From: Hyphomicrobiales bacterium
GTDB lineage: Bacteria > Pseudomonadota > Alphaproteobacteria > Rhizobiales > Rhizobiaceae
DNA length: 64,000 bases
Direction: 5' to 3'
NCBI GenBank assembly: GCA_900473745.1
Contig: UCMW01000016.1
Span: 44,062 to 108,061, forward strand
The translations under genes were made by a program, and so were the position numbers. Below, piece by piece: positions 7,802 through 16,334 of the stretch. Under the pieces are notes generated by a model. It ran no database searches. It saw only the letters and a program-made list of their open reading frames with translations, and was not told the DNA's origin. Position 1 is the stretch's first letter; each line of letters starts with the position of its first letter.

Positions 7802-9676
7802 ATGACGAGAAAGACAAAATTCGTAGTCACGGCACTCCTCGCTGCGACGACTGCAGCCGGAACCTTACCGGGCGAGGCCGCTGCCACGACGCTTCTCGAT
7901 CTGCTCCGTGGCGGGCCCGGTCGACAGGCGAAACAGCAATCCGCTCCGGCTTCCCTGGAACAGCAGGCCCGCGGTGGCCTCGAAATGGGGGATCCCGAGC
8001 CGCTGCCTAAGGTCGCCGGCCCGCAGTATTACACCTACAAGCCGGAGGTGCAGCGCGCCATCAAGATCAAGCTTCCTGTGTCGGAACCGGTTGCTGGCTC
8101 CGCGGAAGCTGAGGCGACGCCGGAAGTCCTCGGCTCCCGCCGTTTCCTTTCGGACGTCTCCGTTCGGGCCACCGATGAGGTCGCAAAGACGGTCGAGGCC
8201 TATTACGGCAATCTCAACAAGCCCTTGATCTGGACCGACAGCGAGGGCATTTCCGAGCGTGGCCGTGCGATGATCGAGGCGCTCGCCTCGGTCGATGCGG
8301 TCGGCCTCTCGCCGGATGATTATACCGTCACCATGCCCTCCGATGCGGTCGACCCTGCCAACCCGGAGATGCGCCAGCGGGAACTAATGACCTTCGAGGT
8401 TGGACTTTCTGCCAAGGTCCTGACCTATTTACAGGACACCACCCGTGGCCGGATCGATCCCAACAAGATCTCCGGCTACTACGACTTCAAGCGCAAGGGC
8501 GTGAACATCGCACCGGTCCTCGACCTGTTGCGCATGAGCCCCGATGTCGCTGCCTATCTGCGCAATCGCGATCCGAAGAGCCCGCAATTCGTTGCCCTGC
8601 GTGACGAGCTTGCGCGTCTGCGGGCAGAGGATGCCGAAGCAACCACACAGCAGATAACGATCGCGCCCGGGACGCTTCTGAAGCCGGGCCAGAGCAATCC
8701 GGAGCTCACCAATGTCGTGGGCGCCCTGAAGCAGGTGGCGTCAGAGGCTGTTCTGACCGGTCACGCCGCCACGCTTTCCGCTTACGCCAATACGCCGGAA
8801 TACACACCCGAACTGGTGGCGCTGATCGAGGCGTTCCAGGCCGAAAAGGGGCTGAAGCCCGACGGCGTCGTCGGGCCGGCCACGATCCGCGCCATGACCG
8901 GGCACAGCAATGCCGAGAAGATCGCAAAGCTGCTGGTCGCCATGGAAGCGGTGCGCTGGTTGCCGGCCGACCTCGGATCGCGTTACGTCTTCATCAACGC
9001 CCCGTCCTTCCGTGCCTCCTACTTCAACGAAGGCAAGGAGCAGGTCTCGATGCGGGTGGTCGTCGGGTCGAAGGCCAATCAGACCTATTTCTTCCAGGAC
9101 CAGATCCAGACGGTCGAATTCAACCCGTATTGGGGCGTTCCGAAGTCGATCATCGTCAACGAAATGCTTCCCAAGCTCAGGGCTGATCCGTCCTATCTCG
9201 ATCGTCTGGGCTATGAAGTTTCCTATGGCGGCCGCAAGGTGGCTTCGAGCCAGATCGACTGGAACGCCACGCATGCGGTCGATGTCCGCCAGCCACCGGG
9301 TGGCGACAATGCGCTCGGCGAATTGAAGATCCTCTTCCCGAATGAACATGCCATCTACATGCATGACACGCCGTCCAAGAGCTATTTCAATCGGGACATG
9401 CGGGCGCTCAGCCACGGCTGCGTTCGTCTCGCCGAGCCGCGCGTGATGGCAGCGGCGGTCATGGGCACGACGGTCGAGGAGATCGGCAAGCAAATCGCAT
9501 CGGGTCAGAACCGCGCCGTTCAGGTGCCGGAGAAGATCCCGGTCTATGTGTCCTATTTCACGGCCTGGCCGAACAAGGACGGTGTCATCGAATATTTCGA
9601 CGATGTCTATGGCCGCGACAACCACACGGCCAAGGCCTTCAAGGCGACGACGGATGCACGCGCCCCGCGCGCGTGA
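7802..9676 (+). CDS. L,D-transpeptidase (YkuD domain, YcbB/LdtD class), periplasmic
   Basis: About 624 residues from the ATG at 7802; an ATG at 7790 is also possible. A signal peptide (KTKFVVTALLAATTAAG) directs export. A large scaffold domain is followed by a peptidoglycan-binding helix bundle near residues 315-360 (LVALIEAFQAEKGLKPDG, VVGPATIRAM) and a YkuD catalytic domain. The active site is SHGCVRL with the cysteine near residue 540, and the upstream His is in IYMHDTPSK. These enzymes make 3-3 cross-links in peptidoglycan. Polar-growing Rhizobiales are rich in such cross-links and carry many paralogues, so this is probably one of several. It is a single-gene unit closed by a hairpin at 9704-9732. 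Confidence 0.93.
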   Translation: MTRKTKFVVTALLAATTAAGTLPGEAAATTLLDLLRGGPGRQAKQQSAPASLEQQARGGLEMGDPEPLPKVAGPQYYTYKPEVQRAIKIKLPVSEPVAGSAEAEATPEVLGSRRFLSDVSVRATDEVAKTVEAYYGNLNKPLIWTDSEGISERGRAMIEALASVDAVGLSPDDYTVTMPSDAVDPANPEMRQRELMTFEVGLSAKVLTYLQDTTRGRIDPNKISGYYDFKRKGVNIAPVLDLLRMSPDVAAYLRNRDPKSPQFVALRDELARLRAEDAEATTQQITIAPGTLLKPGQSNPELTNVVGALKQVASEAVLTGHAATLSAYANTPEYTPELVALIEAFQAEKGLKPDGVVGPATIRAMTGHSNAEKIAKLLVAMEAVRWLPADLGSRYVFINAPSFRASYFNEGKEQVSMRVVVGSKANQTYFFQDQIQTVEFNPYWGVPKSIIVNEMLPKLRADPSYLDRLGYEVSYGGRKVASSQIDWNATHAVDVRQPPGGDNALGELKILFPNEHAIYMHDTPSKSYFNRDMRALSHGCVRLAEPRVMAAAVMGTTVEEIGKQIASGQNRAVQVPEKIPVYVSYFTAWPNKDGVIEYFDDVYGRDNHTAKAFKATTDARAPRA

Positions 9677-9703
9677 TCCTTTAGGACCCAAGGCGTGGAA
9701 TTT

Positions 9704-9732
9704 CAAATGGCGGGCCTGTGGTCCGCCATTTG
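9704..9732. terminator. Bidirectional terminator between the L,D-transpeptidase gene and gph
   Basis: Ten-base arms CAAATGGCGG (9704-9713) and CCGCCATTTG (9723-9732) enclose a 9-base loop. Short A and T runs at the ends of the stem allow function on both strands between the convergent genes. Confidence 0.6.
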
Positions 9733-9746
9733 CGTTTCGAGCGGCT

Positions 9747-10418
9747 TCAGCGGGTCAATTGCTCGACGAGTTCGACGGTCAGCTCGTCGAAATGCCCGAT
9801 CACGTGCGATGCGCCGAGGTCTTCCACCGGCACGTCCGAATAACCGAAGGGAACCGCGATCGAGGGGATATTGCCGTTTCGGGCCGCCAGGATGTCGTTG
9901 ATGCTGTCACCGATCATCAGGACCTTGTCCGGTGTGCCGCCGGCCCGCTCTACGGTCGCAAGGATATGCGCCGGGTCCGGCTTGCGGAAGGCGAAGGTAT
10001 CGCCGCCGGCGATGGCGTCGAAATAGCCGGTCAAGTCGAGGCGCTCGATCAGTGGCAGCGCCAGCCGCTCCATCTTGTTGGTGCAGACAGCCATCCTGAA
10101 GCCGGCCGCACGCAGCCGGTCGAGCGCGTCCACCAGGCCGGGATAGGGAAGGCTCTTGCCCGGCATGCCGGCCTCATAGTGATCGATGAAGCGGTCGAGC
10201 AGGGCGGGGATTTCATCGTCGGCCAGCGGCGCGGAACGGAGGGCGAAGGCGCGCTGGATCATCACGCGTGCGCCCTGTCCGACGAGATGGGTCAGGTCCT
10301 CGTAGCCGACCGGTGGCAGATCGCGTGCGGCAATCGTGTGATTGAGGCTTTCGACCAGATCCGGGGCTGTGTCGATCAGGGTTCCGTCGAGGTCGAAGAC
10401 GATGGTCGTGGCGGTCAA
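9747..10418 (-). CDS. gph: Phosphoglycolate phosphatase (HAD family)
   Basis: About 223 residues. It removes phosphate from 2-phosphoglycolate formed during DNA 3'-end repair and other reactions. HAD motifs are all present: TIVFDLDGTLIDTAPDL with both Asp, the CTNK motif II, the motif III Lys in AFRKPDPAH, and MIGDSINDI. I chose a TTG start at 10418 because AAGGGAG lies 7 bases upstream and family members begin just before the DLDGT motif. The reading frame is open to 10490, and an ATG at 10442 is possible, but it would swallow the ribosome site. It is divergent from rpiA, 147 bp away. Confidence 0.9.
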   Translation of the reverse strand: MTATTIVFDLDGTLIDTAPDLVESLNHTIAARDLPPVGYEDLTHLVGQGARVMIQRAFALRSAPLADDEIPALLDRFIDHYEAGMPGKSLPYPGLVDALDRLRAAGFRMAVCTNKMERLALPLIERLDLTGYFDAIAGGDTFAFRKPDPAHILATVERAGGTPDKVLMIGDSINDILAARNGNIPSIAVPFGYSDVPVEDLGASHVIGHFDELTVELVEQLTR

Positions 10419-10565
10419 GACGAAGCTCCCTTGCAATCTCATCAGTGCTGCCGGGGGTAGGGGAAATCCTCTGAAAAGGCAACGCCGCATGGCGATGCGG
10501 GGCTTTCACTCGGCCAAGGAGGCGTGTAAACAGCATCCAACGAAACGGACGGGAGCTTTCGGCGC

Positions 10566-11267
10566 ATGGACGCCCGCGAAATGAAGATCAAGGCCGCAGC
10601 TGCGGCGCTGGAGCATGTCGAAGACGGCATGCGTCTCGGGATCGGAACCGGTTCGACCGCGGAAGAATTCGTTCGGTTGCTGGCGGAAAAGGTCGCCGGA
10701 GGCCTCAAGGTGCAGGGCGTGCCGACATCCGAACGGACAGCGCGGCTCTGCCTTGAACTCGGCGTGCCCCTGAAGTCCCTCGACGAGTTGCCAGAGCTCG
10801 ACCTGACCATTGACGGCGCCGACGAAATCGATGCCGGGTTTCGCCTCATCAAGGGTGGCGGCGGTGCGCTGCTGCGTGAAAAGATAGTGGCGGCGGCTTC
10901 TGCACGGATGATCGTGATCGCCGACGAGACGAAGTTGGTTGATACACTCGGCGCCTTCCCCTTGCCGATCGAGATCAACCCGTTCGGCCAGGCCTCGACG
11001 CGGATCGCGATCGAGCGTCTTGCAGACGAACTCGGCCTTAACGGTCCGATGAAACTCCGGACCCGTTCCGACGAGAGCCTGTTCATGACCGATGGCGGGC
11101 ACCTCATTCTCGACGCATCTTTTGGCCGCATTCCTGATGCAGACGCACTGGCAAGCCGGCTCAATCAAATCCCCGGCGTGGTGGAACACGGCCTATTCAT
11201 AAACTTGGCATCGCTCGCGATCATCGCCGGACCGGCGGGTGCACGGGTGATGGAGCCGAAGAACTAA
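10566..11267 (+). CDS. rpiA: Ribose-5-phosphate isomerase A
   Basis: 233 residues, normal length. It interconverts ribose 5-phosphate and ribulose 5-phosphate in the pentose phosphate pathway. The family blocks are complete: [11 protein letters not shown] (phosphate loop), [12 protein letters not shown] (catalytic Asp residues), [15 protein letters not shown] (catalytic Glu and Lys), and [10 protein letters not shown] near the end. GGGAG lies upstream of the ATG. The DUF2059 gene starts 17 bp after its stop, so the two are probably cotranscribed and end at the terminator at 11862. Confidence 0.96.
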   Translation: MDAREMKIKAAAAALEHVEDGMRLGIGTGSTAEEFVRLLAEKVAGGLKVQGVPTSERTARLCLELGVPLKSLDELPELDLTIDGADEIDAGFRLIKGGGGALLREKIVAAASARMIVIADETKLVDTLGAFPLPIEINPFGQASTRIAIERLADELGLNGPMKLRTRSDESLFMTDGGHLILDASFGRIPDADALASRLNQIPGVVEHGLFINLASLAIIAGPAGARVMEPKN

Positions 11268-11284
11268 CAGGAGCATAGAATTTC

Positions 11285-11839
11285 ATGATCAGCTTTACGG
11301 GTATGGGCCGCTTTGCCTCGATCGCCGTCATCGCCGGCAGCGTGATGCTGGGAACCGTCTCCGCCAAGGCACAGGACGTGCCGGCCGAGCATATGCAGGC
11401 CGCACGCGAAGCCATCAGCGCCCTCGGCGTTACCAATCGCTTCGACGCCATTCTGCCCAACATCATGGACCGGCTGACGGCCCAGCTCATCCAGGCCTAT
11501 CCGAACCTGCAGGACGTCATCTCGGCCAAGGTCGAGGAAGAAGCCCTGAAGCTCGCTGCACGCCGCGCGGATCTGGAGCGCGAGGCGGCCCTGGTCTATG
11601 CCAAGGCCTTCACCGCAGACGAGTTGAAGCAGATCACTGCCTTCTACGGCAGCGAAACCGGCAAGAAGCTGCTGAAGGATGGCCCGATCGCCACGCGCGA
11701 ACTGCTGAAGGCTGCGGACATCTGGACCGCTGGCGTCGCCCGCGATCTCGAGCAGCAGGCCAATGCGGCCCTGTTGTCTGAGGTGCAGGCCCAGCAGCCG
11801 GCCGCGGCCGATGCTCCGGCCGAAGCGCCGAAGCCCTGA
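11285..11839 (+). CDS. DUF2059 domain protein, exported
   Basis: 184 residues. A signal peptide (FASIAVIAGSVMLGTVSAKAQ) with cleavage near residue 30 sends it to the periplasm. The mature part carries the DUF2059 helical domain: FTADELKQITAFYGSETGKKLL is its most typical block. The C-terminus is an Ala/Pro-rich tail. The domain has no established function. It follows rpiA closely, with AGGAGC 11 bases before the ATG, and is closed by a strong terminator. The link with rpiA may be transcriptional only. Confidence 0.85.
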   Translation: MISFTGMGRFASIAVIAGSVMLGTVSAKAQDVPAEHMQAAREAISALGVTNRFDAILPNIMDRLTAQLIQAYPNLQDVISAKVEEEALKLAARRADLEREAALVYAKAFTADELKQITAFYGSETGKKLLKDGPIATRELLKAADIWTAGVARDLEQQANAALLSEVQAQQPAAADAPAEAPKP

Positions 11840-11861
11840 GCGCATCGCTTTTGGATATCGA

Positions 11862-11893
11862 AGCCCGGGATCCGTCCCGGGCTTTTCTTTTTC
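11862..11893 (+). terminator. Rho-independent terminator of rpiA-DUF2059
   Basis: AGCCCGGG (11862-11869) pairs with CCCGGGCT (11876-11883) and is followed by TTTCTTTTTC. This is a textbook intrinsic terminator 22 bp after the stop codon. Confidence 0.88.
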
Positions 11894-11951
11894 GTCCGCG
11901 GCTTCCTATATGACCCGAAGCGCCCGCCAATATCCGACCCTAGGAGATCCC

Positions 11952-13340
11952 ATGAGCCAGTACGACTATGACCTCTTCGTCATCGGTGGCGGCTCCGGTG
12001 GTGTTCGCGCGGCGCGCGTGGCGGCGTCACTCGGCAAGAAGGTGGCGATTGCGGAAGAGTACCGCTTCGGCGGCACTTGCGTAATCAGAGGCTGCGTGCC
12101 GAAGAAGCTCTTCGTCTATGCCTCACAGTTTCACGAGCATTTCGAGGACGCCGCCGGTTATGGCTGGACCGTGGGTGAGAGCAAGTTCGACTGGCCGTCG
12201 CTGATTGCAGCGAAGGACAGGGAAATCGATCGCCTCGAAGGCCTCTATCGCAAGGGCCTGGACGGAGCCGGTGCAGAGATTCTGGAGACACGCGCGGAGC
12301 TTACAGGACCGCACAGTGTGCGCCTGCTCAAGACCGGCCAGGAAGTGACCGCCGAACGCATTATCGTTGCTGTTGGCGGTGCGCCGAACCCGCATGCGGC
12401 GCTGCCCGGATACGAACACTGCATTTCCTCCAATGAAGCTTTCCACCTGGAGACGCTGCCACGATCGATCCTGATCGCGGGCGGCGGCTATATTGCGGTG
12501 GAATTCGCCAACATCTTTCACGGGCTCGGTGTCGAGACCACGCTGATCTATCGCGGCGCTGAGATCCTCAGCCGCTTCGACCAGGATATGCGTCGCGGCT
12601 TGCACGAGGCGATGGAGGCCAAGGGCATTCGCATCCTTTGCCAGGATCACATTCAGAAGGTATCGAAGTCGGCGGCCGGCAATCTCGATGTCGAGACGAT
12701 CAACAACGGCCGTCTCGTCGTCGAGCAGGTGATGCTGGCGCTCGGTCGCGACCCGAACACCACGGGCCTTGGTCTCGAAGCCGCCGGCGTCGAGACGAAC
12801 GATCGCGGTGCGATCGTGGTCGACAAATATTCTCGCACGAATGTGCCAAGCATCTTTGCGCTGGGTGACGTGACCGATCGCGTCCAGTTGACGCCTGTCG
12901 CTATCCACGAGGCAATGTGCTTCATCGAAACCGTGTACAAGAACAACCCGACGTCACCGGATCACGAACTCATCGCGACCGCTGTCTTCTCGCAGCCCGA
13001 GATCGGGACGGTCGGCCTTTCCGAGGAGGCCGCCGCGAAGAAGTTCGAGGAGATCGAGGTCTATCGTGCGCAGTTCCGCCCGATGAAGGCGACACTGTCC
13101 GGCCGGGCCGAGAAGATGATTATGAAGCTGATCGTCAATGCGGCCGACCGCAAGGTCGTCGGCGCGCATATCCTGGGTCATGATGCCGGCGAAATGGCCC
13201 AGTTGCTCGGCATCACGCTCAAGGCCGGCTGCACCAAGGACGATTTCGATCGCACCATGGCCGTTCACCCGACAGCTGCGGAGGAACTGGTGACGATGTA
13301 CAATCCGAGCTATCGGATCCGCAACGGCGAGCGGCTCTGA
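11952..13340 (+). CDS. gor: Glutathione-disulfide reductase
   Basis: 463 residues from the ATG at 11952, which has TAGGAGAT just upstream; the frame is open for 63 codons further up but overlaps the previous terminator, so it is not coding there. It reduces oxidised glutathione with NADPH and FAD. The FAD loop is DLFVIGGGSGGVRAAR, the redox-active disulfide is GGTCVIRGCVPKK, the NADPH-domain loop is IAGGGYIAVEFANIF, the second FAD motif is SIFALGDVTD, and the dimer-interface catalytic His-Glu is AVHPTAAEE. All key residues are present. It is a single gene with its own promoter region. Confidence 0.96.
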   Translation: MSQYDYDLFVIGGGSGGVRAARVAASLGKKVAIAEEYRFGGTCVIRGCVPKKLFVYASQFHEHFEDAAGYGWTVGESKFDWPSLIAAKDREIDRLEGLYRKGLDGAGAEILETRAELTGPHSVRLLKTGQEVTAERIIVAVGGAPNPHAALPGYEHCISSNEAFHLETLPRSILIAGGGYIAVEFANIFHGLGVETTLIYRGAEILSRFDQDMRRGLHEAMEAKGIRILCQDHIQKVSKSAAGNLDVETINNGRLVVEQVMLALGRDPNTTGLGLEAAGVETNDRGAIVVDKYSRTNVPSIFALGDVTDRVQLTPVAIHEAMCFIETVYKNNPTSPDHELIATAVFSQPEIGTVGLSEEAAAKKFEEIEVYRAQFRPMKATLSGRAEKMIMKLIVNAADRKVVGAHILGHDAGEMAQLLGITLKAGCTKDDFDRTMAVHPTAAEELVTMYNPSYRIRNGERL

Positions 13341-13406
13341 TCCGCCACCGTTCGCTCGGCACGACCATTCGAGAGCAGACCCCGCTGGAGGTCTGCCCGA
13401 ACGCGA

Positions 13407-13535
13407 TCAGAATTTGGAGATGAGATCCAGTCCGAGGACCGGCGCCGACAGCGCGGCCAGAGTCAGCAGGGAAAGCAGGGCAATGCGCAGCCTGCGGGTT
13501 TTGCGGGTTTGTACGCCAGTCCAATCATACGCCAT
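13407..13535 (-). CDS. Putative small membrane protein, 42 residues
   Basis: A 42-codon frame starts at ATG 13533-13535 with GAGG about 9 bases upstream. It encodes a basic N-terminus (TRKTRRLR) followed by one hydrophobic helix (LSLLTLAALSAPVLGLDL), the profile of a small inner-membrane protein. It lies in the 440-bp gap between gor and the second hydrolase gene. The ribosome site, charge distribution and placement support it. No function can be given. Confidence 0.5.
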   Translation of the reverse strand: MAYDWTGVQTRKTRRLRIALLSLLTLAALSAPVLGLDLISKF

Positions 13536-13783
13536 CACACGATCCTCATGATCACTGCGGGAAGTCTCAGACTTCCCGAACACAACGCTACGCCCCCGCT
13601 GGATCGGGTTAGAGGGCGAGGCTTGCGTGTAGCTTGCCTTGGCACCCGGAGACGCGTCACGTCGGCGACGTGTCTGCGGGAGTCTCATGCTGTCATGAAG
13701 GCGTCGCTTTGCAAGGCATTGCTGAAGGGCAGGCTGGTCCATGGTTGTGAATTGTGTGGGTAACCATGTTGCGTTGCGGTAGG

Positions 13784-14644
13784 TCAGGTCCGCTTGATCC
13801 ACTCGATCGCGGGTTCCCACAGCGTGTCCCGGAAGGCGGAGCGGAAGAAACCCAGATGGCCGACCGGCCCAGCGGCCTCGATCGGTGAAATCCAGCGGAT
13901 CTCGGTCGGCGCGCAGGTGTAATATTTCAGCAAGGCATGCTGTGCCTTGGGCGTGCCCCAAGGATCGTCCGTGAGGCCTATCGCGAGGATCGGCGTCTGG
14001 ACCTCTGAAAAGCGACGTGCGGCGTCCATCGTCGGATCGGCGAAGAAATATTCGGGATGCCGGCCCCATCTCGCCCATTCGCGAAAGACACTGCCGGGCA
14101 GCGTCTGGCCGAGGCCGATCTGCCCCGGCACCTTGCCGAGCAAGGCCGCGAGCGGTACGCCGACGAGATTCATCTGGCTGAAGACCCGAAAACGCGGTTT
14201 GGTATTGCCCCAGTATCCAGTCATCGTGGCTACCATCAGGTAGCGGGAAAACCTCTCGGAACGACCCCCGAGGGCCAGAACCTGTCCACCGAAGGACTGG
14301 CCGATGCCGACAACCGGGTGATCGGGACCCTCCTGCTCCAGCCGGTGAAGGGCCGCCGGCATGTCGAAATGCGCCCAGTCGCGCATCAATAGTGGGCGTT
14401 TCCAGCTCGTCGGGGCCTGGGAGGCGGCGACGCCGCGATAGTCATAGGTGAGCGCTGCCCGGAAACCGTGCTGGGCGACGAGGTGTTCTGCGAATTTGGC
14501 ATAGAAGCCCCGGGGCACGGCAGCAGCGGACGAGATCAGGGCGAGGGGACCATCTCCTGTCCCGCGCAGAAGCGTGCCGTGCAGCGGAAAGCGATCGGAT
14601 GCCTCGAAGGTGATGTCTAATCGTTCCAGTTGATGCCGTGTCAC
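13784..14644 (-). CDS. Alpha/beta hydrolase, serine-aminopeptidase-like
   Basis: About 287 residues from a GTG at 14644 with GGGAGGT immediately upstream; the frame remains open to 14776, but that extension is basic and low-complexity. It begins with the domain entry LDITFEASDRFPLHGTLL, has the oxyanion-side AAVPRGFYAKFAEHL, the nucleophile elbow GIGQSFGGQ, an acid in GLTDDPWGT and the His in GPVGHLGFFR. This layout (an N-terminal HGTLL strand, and GHxGFFR near the end) matches the COG4757-type predicted hydrolases. There is no signal peptide and the substrate is unknown. An operator-like repeat lies upstream at 14684. Confidence 0.85.
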   Translation of the reverse strand: MTRHQLERLDITFEASDRFPLHGTLLRGTGDGPLALISSAAAVPRGFYAKFAEHLVAQHGFRAALTYDYRGVAASQAPTSWKRPLLMRDWAHFDMPAALHRLEQEGPDHPVVGIGQSFGGQVLALGGRSERFSRYLMVATMTGYWGNTKPRFRVFSQMNLVGVPLAALLGKVPGQIGLGQTLPGSVFREWARWGRHPEYFFADPTMDAARRFSEVQTPILAIGLTDDPWGTPKAQHALLKYYTCAPTEIRWISPIEAAGPVGHLGFFRSAFRDTLWEPAIEWIKRT

Positions 14645-14683
14645 GCCGAACCTCCCGTTCCGGATGTCGACATTGAGATTACG

Positions 14684-14699
14684 TTTACGTGCAGGTAAA
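14684..14699. promoter_or_regulatory. Operator-like inverted repeat upstream of the hydrolase
   Basis: TTTAC (14684-14688) and GTAAA (14695-14699) form an inverted repeat 40-55 bp upstream of the hydrolase start. The context ATTACGTTTACG resembles operators of TetR- or MerR-type regulators of acyl-CoA catabolism. No cognate regulator is encoded nearby. Confidence 0.3.
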
Positions 14700-14888
14700 T
14701 GCAATATCGGGTTCCCGGTGGCAGGGCGGCGGCGGCGGCGCACGCGGCACAATCTTCGCTGCGGCAGGTGCTTCATGCCCTTCCAAAGTGCCTAAACTAC
14801 GCCTTTCCAAGCGGTGATTAACCGTTTATAAGCCCCCATCCGATGCGGCCGGGAGGTTGCCGCAACTAGTGTAAAACAGGTGAAGACC

Positions 14889-16265
14889 ATGGCGCAGAAT
14901 TGGACCCCGAGCAGCTGGAGACAGAAGCCGATCAAGCAGGTTCCGGCCTATCCGGACCTCGACGTATTGAAGGCCGCCGAGCAGCAGCTTTCGACCTATC
15001 CGCCTCTGGTTTTTGCGGGTGAGGCGCGTCGTCTGAAGAAGTCGCTGGCCCAGGTCGCAGAAGGCGAGGCCTTCCTGCTGCAGGGCGGTGACTGCGCCGA
15101 AAGCTTCGCCGAACACGGCGCCGACAATATCCGCGACTTTTTCCGTGCGTTTCTGCAGATGGCCGTCGTCCTGACGTTTGGCGCTCAGCTTCCCGTCGTG
15201 AAGGTCGGGCGGATCGCCGGCCAGTTCGCCAAGCCGCGTTCGTCCGACATGGAAAAGATCGGTGACGTCGAGCTGCCGAGCTACCGCGGCGACATCATCA
15301 ACGGCATCGAGTTCACCGAAGACGCGCGCATTCCGAACCCGGAACGTCAGCTCATGGCCTATCGTCAGTCGGCAGCGACGCTCAATCTGTTGCGCGCCTT
15401 TGCGATGGGTGGTTATGCCAACCTCGAGAACGTGCATCAGTGGATGCTGGGCTTCGTCAAGGATAGCCCGCAGGCCGAGCGCTACCGCAAGCTCGCGGAT
15501 CGCATTTCTGAAACCATGGACTTCATGAAGGCCGTGGGCATCACCTCGGAAAACAATCCGAGCCTGCGCGAGACGGATTTCTTCACCAGCCATGAAGCGC
15601 TGCTTCTCGGCTACGAAGAAGCGCTGACCCGCGTCGATTCCACCTCGGGCGACTGGTATGCCACATCCGGCCACATGATCTGGATCGGCGACCGCACGCG
15701 TCAGGCCGACCATGCGCATCTGGAATACTGCCGTGGCATCAAGAACCCGATCGGTCTCAAGTGCGGCCCGTCGCTTCAAGCGGACGATCTGTTGAACCTG
15801 ATCGACATCCTGAACCCGCAGAACGAGGCTGGTCGCCTGACCCTGATCTGCCGCTTCGGCCACGACAAGGTTGCCGAGCACCTGCCACGCCTCATCCGCG
15901 CCGTCGAGCGCGAGGGCCGCAAGGTCGTGTGGTCCTGCGACCCAATGCATGGCAATACGATCACGCTCAACAACTACAAGACCCGTCCGTTCGAGCGGAT
16001 CCTGTCGGAAGTCGAGAGCTTCTTCCAGATCCACCGTGCGGAAGGCTCGCATCCGGGCGGCATCCACATCGAGATGACCGGCAAGGATGTGACGGAATGC
16101 ACCGGTGGTGCGCGCGCTGTCACTGGCAACGATCTCGCCGATCGTTACCACACCCATTGCGACCCCCGCCTCAATGCCGACCAGGCACTCGAACTCGCCT
16201 TCCTGCTCGCCGAGCGGATGAAGAGTGGTCGCGACGAGAAGCGCATGCTGGTTGCGAACGGCTGA
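14889..16265 (+). CDS. aroG: Class II 3-deoxy-7-phosphoheptulonate (DAHP) synthase
   Basis: 458 residues from the ATG at 14889, with AGGTGA upstream; a GTG three codons earlier is unlikely. It condenses phosphoenolpyruvate and erythrose 4-phosphate, the first step of aromatic amino acid synthesis. It is the class II (plant and mycobacterial) type, recognised by [11 protein letters not shown] (metal-binding Cys), [24 protein letters not shown], and [15 protein letters not shown]. It is unrelated in sequence to E. coli AroF/G/H. I see no attenuator-like leader peptide upstream. A strong terminator follows. Confidence 0.95.
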   Translation: MAQNWTPSSWRQKPIKQVPAYPDLDVLKAAEQQLSTYPPLVFAGEARRLKKSLAQVAEGEAFLLQGGDCAESFAEHGADNIRDFFRAFLQMAVVLTFGAQLPVVKVGRIAGQFAKPRSSDMEKIGDVELPSYRGDIINGIEFTEDARIPNPERQLMAYRQSAATLNLLRAFAMGGYANLENVHQWMLGFVKDSPQAERYRKLADRISETMDFMKAVGITSENNPSLRETDFFTSHEALLLGYEEALTRVDSTSGDWYATSGHMIWIGDRTRQADHAHLEYCRGIKNPIGLKCGPSLQADDLLNLIDILNPQNEAGRLTLICRFGHDKVAEHLPRLIRAVEREGRKVVWSCDPMHGNTITLNNYKTRPFERILSEVESFFQIHRAEGSHPGGIHIEMTGKDVTECTGGARAVTGNDLADRYHTHCDPRLNADQALELAFLLAERMKSGRDEKRMLVANG

Positions 16266-16289
16266 GGCGACCGACAGAGTGCTATAAAC

Positions 16290-16317
16290 AAGGGGCTGGC
16301 GCTATGCCGGCCCCTTT
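16290..16317 (+). terminator. Rho-independent terminator after DAHP synthase
   Basis: AAGGGGCTGGC (16290-16300) pairs with GCCGGCCCCTT (16306-16316) with one bulge, and runs into TTTT. It is 25 bp past the stop, and it also lies just beyond the stop of the convergent TadG-like gene. Confidence 0.8.
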
Positions 16318-16334
16318 TGCGTCTCGTTGCCCAG

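Noticed and set aside
13407..14078. Reading the small membrane-protein frame as a 223-residue protein starting at 14078
   Set aside because: The upstream extension overlaps the hydrolase gene and looks non-coding; the ribosome site points to the internal ATG at 13535.
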